Assembly (NCBI GenBank): GCA_043744375.1
Contig: JAYTUU010000011.1
Coordinates: forward strand, 1 to 38,795
Direction: 5' to 3'
DNA length: 38,795 nucleotides
Source: CAIYPH01 sp043744375
Lineage (GTDB): Bacteria; Pseudomonadota; Alphaproteobacteria; Acetobacterales; Acetobacteraceae
The notes beneath the pieces were generated by a model. That model did not search any database, was not told the DNA's origin, and saw only the letters and a program-made list of their open reading frames with translations. Position numbers and translations under genes: made by a program. How positions within the stretch are numbered: position 1 is the first letter of the stretch; the number at the start of each line of letters is the position of its first letter. Of this stretch, positions 33,376 through 38,795 are shown in pieces.

Positions 33376-33841
33376 ACCGGGTGCGGCCAAATTTGCGGCC
33401 GGCGTGGAACAGGAAATCGATCAGCGCACGAATACCTGGACGCTGACCGACGCGCACGACGTCGGTCAACTGCCACAGCCGCTGTGCCGCCTCGATTGCG
33501 CTGCGGTGTTGCGGATCGTCGGAGATGATGATCAGCACCGGCAAGTCTGGATCATAGTTGGCGACGACCATCAGCAGGTCGTAGATCGGGCATTCCACTG
33601 TCTGCGCCTCGTGAAGGATGGCGATCGGACGGACATCCTGCAAAAGTTCGGGTATTTGCCGTGGATCGGTGACGCAGGTGATGCCGACATGCAAGAAATC
33701 GCAGATCTCAGAGATCGCCATTGATAGCGACGGAGTTTCCTCGACAATCACGATCACCGGGTTCTGCAAAGCATCGGCGGCGCGGACACGTGAGGTCACT
33801 GGGTCGATCTGCCAGACATCTTCCTCGATCCCGTACTGCAT
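33362..33841 (-). CDS. Degenerate response-regulator receiver-like protein
   Basis: This 159-residue single-domain protein resembles a CheY-type receiver at about residues 25-125: strand 1 is PVIVIVEETPS with an acidic pair, strand 3 ends IAILHEAQT, and strand 4 is PVLIIISDDP. The phospho-acceptor Asp after strand 3 is missing (His-Glu instead), and the conserved Lys after strand 5 is not evident, so classical phosphotransfer is unlikely. The start ATG 33841 has GGAGAG upstream on its strand; an in-frame start at 33910 is less well supported. No output domain or histidine kinase is nearby. It may bind a partner as a pseudo-receiver. It is convergent with the DUF6065-like gene and divergent from nrdB. 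Confidence 0.65.
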   Translation of the reverse strand: MQYGIEEDVWQIDPVTSRVRAADALQNPVIVIVEETPSLSMAISEICDFLHVGITCVTDPRQIPELLQDVRPIAILHEAQTVECPIYDLLMVVANYDPDLPVLIIISDDPQHRSAIEAAQRLWQLTDVVRVGQRPGIRALIDFLFHAGRKFGRTRFMPI

Positions 33842-34025
33842 GCATGCTCTCCGCCGTGTTTGAATCACAGGCTCATGACCTAGGGCAGTGTTCCCGCAAA
33901 ACCACCTCACGCGATAGTGTTCGGCCGGTTGTTCATGCGTAACGGATCGATATTTTTCCGTCAGTTTGCGTTATTTCGTCCGGCAACGGTGCTTGAGGTC
34001 ACAGGTTGAGGATTGTAGCGCACGG

Positions 34026-34055
34026 GGCACCACATCTTGTGGCACCCATCTTGTG
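34026..34055 (+). promoter_or_regulatory. Tandem repeats upstream of nrdB, candidate NrdR-type operator
   Basis: GGCACCACATCTTGTG (34026-34041) is followed at once by GGCACCCATCTTGTG (34041-34055), differing by one base deletion. The first contains the dyad CCACA-TCT-TGTGG. NrdR boxes upstream of ribonucleotide reductase genes are paired palindromes ending in TTGTG, so a role in nrdB control is plausible. The close 14-bp spacing is not the three-turn spacing usual for NrdR pairs. Confidence 0.48.
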
Positions 34056-34137
34056 ATCGCCACACCCCCTGCTAGCCTCGGCGCAACGGCCCGCGAGTCG
34101 CCGTGACTACCCGGCGACCCCAACAATTGGAACCACC

Positions 34138-35190
34138 ATGAGCGCGCATGCCCCCTCCAAGGACGAACAACCCGTCCGCTTCGACCTACTGACCGAGAAT
34201 CCGGTCTACAAGCCGTTCCGCTACCCCTGGGCCTACGAGGCCTGGCTGACCCAGCAGCGCGTGCATTGGCTGCCCGAGGAGGTGCCGCTCGCCGACGATG
34301 TGAAGGACTGGCACCGCAACATCACCGACGCCGAGCGCAACCTGCTGACGCAGATTTTCCGCTTCTTCACCCAGGCCGACGTCGAGGTGAACAACTGCTA
34401 CATGAAGCATTATTCCCAGGTGTTCAAACCGACGGAGGTGCTGATGATGCTGTCGGCCTTCTCGAACATCGAGACTATCCACATCGCCGCCTATAGCCAT
34501 CTGCTCGACACCGTCGGCATGCCCGAGCTCGAGTACACCGCCTTCATGAAATACAAGGAGATGAAGGACAAGTTCGACTACATGCAGTCTTTCCGCATTG
34601 ATTCAAAACGGGAAATTGCGAAGACTCTGGCAGCGTTTGGCGCCTTCACCGAGGGTCTGCAACTCTTCGCCTCATTCGCCATTCTGCTGAATTTCCCCCG
34701 TTTCGGAAAAATGAAGGGGATGGGTCAGATCATCTCCTGGTCGGTGCGCGACGAGACACTGCACTGCATTTCCATCATTCGCCTGTTCCGCACGTTCGTG
34801 CAGGAAAACCCGGAAATCTGGGACGAGGAGCTCAAGCGCGAGATCTATCTCACCTGCGCCACCATCGTCGATCACGAGGATGCCTTCATCGATCTTGCCT
34901 TCGAACTCGGTGCCATCGAGGGCCTCGAAGGGCGGGAGGTGAAGCAGTATATCCGCTACATCGCCGATCGCCGCCTGGTGCAGCTTGGCTTGAACGCGCT
35001 GTTCCACGTTGAGAGCAACCCGTTGCCGTGGCTCGACGAGATGCTCAACGCCGTCGAACACGCCAATTTCTTCGAAAACCGATCGACCGAATACAGCAAG
35101 GCTTCGACCACCGGCACGTGGGAGGACGCCTTCGCCACCAACGTGTTCGCGACTGCCCAGCCGGAGGGGCCGATCCTCCCGGGCGAGTGA
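34138..35190 (+). CDS. nrdB: Class Ia ribonucleotide reductase, beta (radical-generating) subunit
   Basis: NrdB, 350 residues, holds the di-iron centre and tyrosyl radical that NrdA uses to make deoxyribonucleotides. All ligands are visible: Asp81, Glu112, His115, Glu172, Glu206 and His209. The radical Tyr119 sits four residues after His115 in ETIHIAAYSH. This makes it an oxygen-dependent class Ia enzyme rather than a Mn/Fe class Ic type, which lacks the Tyr. No nrdA is adjacent in the 3.6 kb that follow or in the sequence before it, so the two subunits are encoded apart. The 296-bp upstream region (33842-34137) holds tandem CATCTTGTG repeats. The ribosome site is poor (GGAACC). Confidence 0.96.
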   Translation: MSAHAPSKDEQPVRFDLLTENPVYKPFRYPWAYEAWLTQQRVHWLPEEVPLADDVKDWHRNITDAERNLLTQIFRFFTQADVEVNNCYMKHYSQVFKPTEVLMMLSAFSNIETIHIAAYSHLLDTVGMPELEYTAFMKYKEMKDKFDYMQSFRIDSKREIAKTLAAFGAFTEGLQLFASFAILLNFPRFGKMKGMGQIISWSVRDETLHCISIIRLFRTFVQENPEIWDEELKREIYLTCATIVDHEDAFIDLAFELGAIEGLEGREVKQYIRYIADRRLVQLGLNALFHVESNPLPWLDEMLNAVEHANFFENRSTEYSKASTTGTWEDAFATNVFATAQPEGPILPGE

Positions 35191-35197
35191 TCATCTC

Positions 35198-35216
35198 GCG
35201 GGCTTTACCTGCCCGC
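35198..35216 (+). terminator. Weak GC hairpin after nrdB
   Basis: GCGGGC (35198-35203) pairs with GCCCGC (35211-35216) around a seven-base loop, just after the nrdB stop and before the SCO1 gene. No run of T follows, so it may only reduce read-through or be a chance structure. Confidence 0.3.
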
Positions 35217-35238
35217 CGGGTTACCGCAGTGTAAACGA

Positions 35239-35874
35239 ATGCTCCGTTTCATCCGCCTGACCGCCCTCGGTCTGATCGCCGCCATCGCGCTTGGTTGGGC
35301 CGTTGCTTGGTTGCGGCCGGACCTCTTCGGGCGTGCAGTGCAAACTGCCAGCAATGGCCTCGCCGGTGTGAACATCCCGGGCAGTGTCAGCGTTGGCGGG
35401 CCGTTCGCGCTGGTGGATAGCGAGGGTCAACCGGTCACCGACGGGACCTATCGCGGCCGCTGGATGTTGATCTATTTCGGCTACACCTTCTGCCCCGATG
35501 TGTGCCCGACGGAACTGCAGGTGGTCGCCAACGCGCTCGATCTGCTCGGCGCGGACGCTGCCAAAGTCGCGCCGATTTTCATCACTGTCGATCCCGCGCG
35601 CGACACGGTGGCGGCGCTGGCGGAATATGTGAAACTCTTCGATCCCCGGTTGATCGGCTTGACCGGAACCGAGGCGCAGGTTACGGCGGCGGCGCGTGCC
35701 TATCGTGTCTACTATGCCAAAGCCACGCCGAAAGAGTCGACGACCTACCTGATGGACCATTCCTCTTTCATTTACCTGATGGGTCCCGATGGCAGCTTCC
35801 GTGGCCTCTATCGTCAGGGAACAACTCCGCTTGAACTGGCCAACGCCGTGCGCGCCAAAATGGCCGGGTCGTGA
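35239..35874 (+). CDS. SCO1/SenC family copper chaperone
   Basis: This 211-residue thioredoxin-fold protein is anchored by an N-terminal helix (residues about 7-24, RLTALGLIAAIALGWAVAW), with the domain in the periplasm. The copper site is Cys85 and Cys89 (TFCPDVCPTEL) plus His174 (LMDHSSFIYL), all conserved. SCO proteins deliver copper to the CuA centre of cytochrome c oxidase or keep its cysteines reduced. No oxidase genes are in the window, so it is separated from its usual partners. It follows nrdB by 48 bases in the same direction. Confidence 0.94.
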   Translation: MLRFIRLTALGLIAAIALGWAVAWLRPDLFGRAVQTASNGLAGVNIPGSVSVGGPFALVDSEGQPVTDGTYRGRWMLIYFGYTFCPDVCPTELQVVANALDLLGADAAKVAPIFITVDPARDTVAALAEYVKLFDPRLIGLTGTEAQVTAAARAYRVYYAKATPKESTTYLMDHSSFIYLMGPDGSFRGLYRQGTTPLELANAVRAKMAGS

Positions 35875-35915
35875 TATAGCCGCGCCTGAACCCATTTCCG
35901 CATGAGCAGCCAACA

Positions 35916-36188
35916 ATGAGCGAAACCGACGACCAACCGCGCGACCCCACCGCAACAGGCGCCCCGCGCTACAGCCGTCGGCTGTCCGACAAGATTCTTA
36001 TCGCCTTCCATCAGGCGTGCGACCAGGCCGATTTTGAAATCGCCGAACAGTTGCTGCATATCCTCGAACTGATGCTCAAGCGCCGCCCGGTGACCACCGA
36101 CACCAACCGCCGCCGCAGCATGGAAAGCCTGGTCGCCGCCCATGAGCGGCTCTGGCATCTGCGGCATCCTACCGACACGGAGCGTTGA
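35916..36188 (+). CDS. Small conserved hypothetical protein
   Basis: This frame encodes 90 residues, mostly charged and helical, with no signal peptide or membrane helix. The core LSDKILIAFHQACDQADFEIAEQLLHILELMLKR (about residues 23-57) looks like a two-helix hairpin of the TPR-like kind, followed by a helical tail ending LWHLRHP. Similar short proteins appear to be common in Acetobacteraceae and relatives, but I know no function. It starts 41 bases after the SCO1 gene and ends one base from the convergent methyltransferase gene. Coding is supported by its regular amphipathic pattern and the codon bias typical of the region. Confidence 0.72.
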   Translation: MSETDDQPRDPTATGAPRYSRRLSDKILIAFHQACDQADFEIAEQLLHILELMLKRRPVTTDTNRRRSMESLVAAHERLWHLRHPTDTER

Positions 36189-36189
36189 C

Positions 36190-36915
36190 TTAGAACTCCA
36201 GCGCCGCACCGTCGCGCAGTATCGCCTCCGCCGCCGCCGTATAGCGGCCGCCACTCGCATGCAGCACCAACCCGGCATGTAGCCGAAACGGCGCACGGCC
36301 GCCCTTGGTGCCGCGCAGCAGTACCAGCCGGGCGGGTAGCGCCGCGTGCGGCCACAGCGGCAGCACGCACAGGCTGCCGATCCCTGCCTCGGCAAACGCC
36401 GACATTGCCGCTGGTAGATGATCGGCCGCGATCGCCCAGGTCATCGTCCCCCGATGGCACAATCGTCGTGCCAGGGCAGCCGCCCAGTCGACGAACAATG
36501 CCCCATCCGCCCGCTTCGCCGCCTCGCGCCCAGCATCGGGGGAGGGGGTGCCGGCCGGCGCATGCCAGGGCGGATTGGCTATGGCGTGGTCGAACAGCGA
36601 TGCACTCCGCCACGCCAGCAAGTCGGCCGCGACGAATTCCAGTCCGGCAAATCCGTTCGCCACCGCGTTCGCCTGCGCGAGCGCCACCAGCGCCGGATCG
36701 CGCTCAATCCCCAGGCCGGTAATCCCGGAAACCCGCCCGGCGAGACACAGTAGCGCCGCCCCCGCCCCGCTGCCGCCCTCCAGGACGCGCCCGCCCGCCT
36801 CCGTCGCAACGGTCGCCGCCAGTAGCACCGGCTCGATCCCGGTCCGGTGCCCGGTGCGAAGCTGATCATGCCGTACCCGCCCGCCGAGCAGAAAACCGGT
36901 CGTCGTCGTGCTCAC
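36190..36915 (-). CDS. TrmN6-like small-domain methyltransferase
   Basis: This 241-residue SAM-dependent methyltransferase resembles E. coli TrmN6 (YfiC), which makes N6-methyladenosine at position 37 of tRNA-Val. The N-terminal GGRVRHDQLRTGHRTGIEPVLLAA is the 'Q-P-x-x-G-x-R' substrate region. The SAM motif is VLEGGSGAGAALLCLAGR (residues about 44-61), where Glu-Gly-Gly-Ser-Gly-Ala-Gly replaces the usual D-x-G-x-G-x-G. The catalytic NPPW motif is in IANPPWHAP. The start is GTG, overlapping the DUF2007 stop (GTGA). Other N6-adenine targets are possible. Confidence 0.85.
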   Translation of the reverse strand: MSTTTTGFLLGGRVRHDQLRTGHRTGIEPVLLAATVATEAGGRVLEGGSGAGAALLCLAGRVSGITGLGIERDPALVALAQANAVANGFAGLEFVAADLLAWRSASLFDHAIANPPWHAPAGTPSPDAGREAAKRADGALFVDWAAALARRLCHRGTMTWAIAADHLPAAMSAFAEAGIGSLCVLPLWPHAALPARLVLLRGTKGGRAPFRLHAGLVLHASGGRYTAAAEAILRDGAALEF

Positions 36916-37118
36916 GCCTCGCCGGCCTCCCGCAGGACCCGCCGTGCCTGGGCGGCATCCTCCGAGGCGACGACGATACGGCGCGGAATGGCGCCGATGC
37001 TGCCCTCCACGGCGCTCGCGTAAAAGTCGAGCAGCATCGCCTCGATACCGGCATCACGCAGCAGCGCCACGAGGAAACTCAGACGGACCGGGTCGTTGGA
37101 TTGGACGAGGGTGTACAT
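36912..37118 (-). CDS. DUF2007 domain protein
   Basis: This 68-residue protein begins MYTLVQSNDPVRLSFLVALLRDAGIEAML and ends ARRVLREAGEA, the pattern of DUF2007 (called a putative signal-transducing protein): a small ferredoxin-like alpha/beta fold. A second in-frame ATG at 37130 would add four residues; the ATG at 37118 fits the usual start of the family. The ribosome site is weak for either. The stop overlaps the GTG of the methyltransferase gene, so the two are co-translated. The gene is divergent from the polyprenyl synthase gene about 150 bases away. The biochemical role is unknown. Confidence 0.8.
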   Translation of the reverse strand: MYTLVQSNDPVRLSFLVALLRDAGIEAMLLDFYASAVEGSIGAIPRRIVVASEDAAQARRVLREAGEA

Positions 37119-37265
37119 GGCCCCGAGCATCGCCCGTCCGAGCCGGCGCGCAAACCCCCTTACGCCAACCCGCATCTTGCGATCGCCTTGACCCTGCTTC
37201 GGGCGCGCCGATAATGTGCGCTGACCGCATGTCGAGACGTGCGCCATCCATGCCGGGAGAACCCC

Positions 37266-38315
37266 TTGGGCGTCGTCGCCAGCCTGCAACCTGCCGCTTC
37301 GATCACGCAAGCGCGGCCCGGACCGTCCGCGCGCGGCGAGGACGCGCTGACCGCGCTGGTGGCGTTGGTGCGCGAAGACCTCGAAGCCTGCAACCGCACC
37401 ATCGTGGCGCGCATGGACAGTCCGGTCGCGCTTATCCCACAACTCGCCGCCCACCTCGTCGCCGCCGGCGGCAAGCGTCTGCGCCCGGTGTTGACGCTCG
37501 CCTGCGCCCGCATGTGCGGCACGACAGGGGATCGTCACGTCAAGCTCGCCGCCTGCGTCGAGTTCATCCACACCGCGACGCTGTTGCACGACGATGTAGT
37601 GGACGAAAGCATCCTTCGCCGCGGCCTCGCCAGCGCCAACGCGGTGTTCGGCAACAAGGCCTCCGTCCTGGTCGGCGATTTTCTGTTCGCCCGAGCCTTC
37701 CAGTTGATGGTCGAGGACGGCTCGCTGCGCGTGCTCGAAATCCTCTCTGGCGCGTCGGCCACCATCGCCGAGGGCGAGGTGCTGCAACTCGTGACCCAGA
37801 ACGACCTCTCCACCACAGAGGAGCGCTACCTCGACGTCATCCGAGGCAAGACCGCGGCCCTCTTCGCCGCCGCTTGTCAGGTTGGCGCCGTCGTCGCTGA
37901 CCGCCCGGCCGCCGAGGAACGGGCGCTCGCCGAGTACGGCATGAATCTCGGCATCGCCTTCCAACTGGTGGACGACGCGCTCGACTACGCCGCCGACCAG
38001 GCCACGCTGGGCAAGACCATCGGCGACGACTTCCGCGAGGGCAAAATCACCCTCCCCGTCCTCGCCGCCTACGAAGCGGGGTCGGAAGCGGAACGAACCT
38101 TCTGGCGCCGCACCATCGAAACCTCCGACCAGACCGACGCCGACCTCCACGAAGCCATCCGCCTGATCGAACGCCACGGCGCCATCGCCACCACCCTTGC
38201 CCGCGCCGCCGATTTCGCCACCCTGGCCAAAGCCCGCCTCGCCGCCTTCCCCGACACCGCCTGGCGCCGCAGCCTCGCCGCCGTCGCCGACTACACCGTC
38301 AGCCGCGCCCGGTGA
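37266..38315 (+). CDS. ispB: Long-chain polyprenyl diphosphate synthase (octaprenyl/decaprenyl type)
   Basis: This is a trans-isoprenyl diphosphate synthase of 349 residues, which builds the ubiquinone side chain from isopentenyl diphosphate. The first Asp-rich motif is in LLHDDVVDES, the second in QLVDDALDYAADQ, and GGKRLRPVLTLA precedes them. The small-residue pattern before the first motif (CVEFIHTATLLHDD) is that of long-chain enzymes. TTG 37266 is preferred as start because GGGAGA stands five bases before it; an in-frame GTG at 37239 is the alternative, with no good site. Chain length (C40-C50) cannot be fixed by eye. The product feeds quinones used by NarI and the oxidases. Confidence 0.92.
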   Translation: MGVVASLQPAASITQARPGPSARGEDALTALVALVREDLEACNRTIVARMDSPVALIPQLAAHLVAAGGKRLRPVLTLACARMCGTTGDRHVKLAACVEFIHTATLLHDDVVDESILRRGLASANAVFGNKASVLVGDFLFARAFQLMVEDGSLRVLEILSGASATIAEGEVLQLVTQNDLSTTEERYLDVIRGKTAALFAAACQVGAVVADRPAAEERALAEYGMNLGIAFQLVDDALDYAADQATLGKTIGDDFREGKITLPVLAAYEAGSEAERTFWRRTIETSDQTDADLHEAIRLIERHGAIATTLARAADFATLAKARLAAFPDTAWRRSLAAVADYTVSRAR

Positions 38316-38349
38316 TCCCTCAGCACCCCGCGACATTTCCCTGGCGGAC

Positions 38350-38754
38350 ATGAAGCATCTACCCCTCGTTCAGGCGGCTATCGCGGCGTCCACACTCACC
38401 ATTTTGAGCTACGCCGTTGGCTTCCAACTTTATCGCGGCGCATTCCTATATTCATGGAGCCACAACGATGGCTTCAACGCCCTGGTGACCGACGCTTACG
38501 TCAAGACCGGCCAACTCTACTACCCCGCCGACGCTCTGATCACCAACAACTACCCGCCCCTTTCATTCATCGTTACCGGCTGGCTGATGGCCGCCATCCC
38601 GGACGCAGTTCTTGCCGGCCGCGCCATAGCTGACGCCTCTTTCCTAGGCATTGGCTTGTCGATCATGGCCATCATCTGGCTGCAAGTGCGTGATAAACTA
38701 GCCCGGATTTCTCACAGGCTCGGCGTTTTCATCCATGTATGCATCGTTTTGTGA
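38350..38754 (+). CDS. Short membrane protein resembling the N-terminus of a GT-C glycosyltransferase
   Basis: This frame encodes 134 residues with an N-terminal helix (VQAAIAASTLTILSYAVGFQLY), then HNDGFNALVTDAYVKTGQLYYPADALITNNYPPLSFIVTG, and further helices. The 'D-x-x-x-x-x-G-x-L-Y-x-P' and 'N-Y-P-P-L' pattern is typical of the first periplasmic loop of GT39/ArnT-type membrane glycosyltransferases, normally 450-600 residues. Here a TGA ends the frame at 38754, 41 bases before the window edge. After it, the next frame keeps hydrophobic coding character (FVSMAGCSVLLFGFAG), so a frameshift or sequencing error is possible. It may be a broken gene. Confidence 0.6.
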   Translation: MKHLPLVQAAIAASTLTILSYAVGFQLYRGAFLYSWSHNDGFNALVTDAYVKTGQLYYPADALITNNYPPLSFIVTGWLMAAIPDAVLAGRAIADASFLGIGLSIMAIIWLQVRDKLARISHRLGVFIHVCIVL

Positions 38755-38795
38755 GTATGGCTGGATGTTCCGTGCTTCTGTTTGGCTTTGCTGGC

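Noticed and set aside
1..38795. CRISPR arrays, tRNA or rRNA genes, insertion sequences, phage genes
   Set aside because: None seen: no regularly spaced repeats, no transposase or integrase motifs, and no cloverleaf or rRNA segments were recognised by eye.

Overview
The window is GC-rich, tightly packed DNA from an alphaproteobacterium. The Acetobacteraceae/Rhodospirillales are the most likely source. This is inferred from the high GC content, the NarK double fusion, and a polyprenyl synthase / DUF2007 / small methyltransferase neighbourhood; no rRNA or other phylogenetic marker is present. Many genes overlap by 1-4 bases (ATGA, GTGA, TGATG), so operons can be read with confidence.

Layout. 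(1) 1-3797: the 3' end of a cystathionine beta-lyase gene, a methyl-accepting chemotaxis protein and an MFS transporter. (2) 3945-14653: an anaerobic respiration operon. A perfect FNR-type box (TTGATCCAGATCAA) precedes a fused two-module NarK nitrate/nitrite transporter, then narG, narH, narJ, narI, a parvulin-type PpiC chaperone and a short remnant that looks like NnrS. (3) 14663-28780: a large catabolic region built as two divergent operons around a 64-bp gap at 21186-21249. The minus-strand operon runs APH-type kinase, divergent enolase, D-2-hydroxyacid dehydrogenase, DUF1537 acid-sugar kinase, PdxA2-like dehydrogenase, MFS transporter. The plus-strand operon runs GMC oxidoreductase, SelA/DgaE-like PLP lyase, DSD1-type PLP enzyme, MlrC/M81 protein, HpaI-type aldolase; a convergent MFS transporter closes it. 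(4) 28872-32075: an SCP-x-like thiolase convergent with a SARP/BTAD-TolB-TPR regulator. (5) 32076-33841: an AT-rich gap, a perfect 13-bp hairpin, a 48-residue strongly basic peptide gene, a DUF6065-like gene and a convergent degenerate receiver-domain gene. (6) 34026-38754: nrdB behind tandem repeats, a SCO1/SenC copper chaperone, a small conserved protein, a TrmN6-like methyltransferase, DUF2007, a polyprenyl diphosphate synthase, and a short membrane protein at the edge.

How the genes work together. The nar block is a complete membrane-bound nitrate respiration unit: import, catalysis (NarGHI) and assembly (NarJ, probably PpiC), switched on when oxygen is low. The divergent catabolic block has the parts to import a polyhydroxy or amino-hydroxy acid, oxidise it (GMC, D-2-hydroxyacid dehydrogenase), remove an amino group or cleave it (two PLP enzymes), phosphorylate it (two kinases of different families), and break it down (PdxA2, HpaI aldolase, enolase-like lyase). 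The DUF1537/PdxA2 pair is known from four-carbon acid-sugar catabolism. The enolase, with three changed active-site positions but its phosphate and metal ligands intact, and its co-translated APH kinase are not part of any such pathway I know. This block is the best candidate for an undescribed system in the window. Its substrate cannot be read from the sequence.
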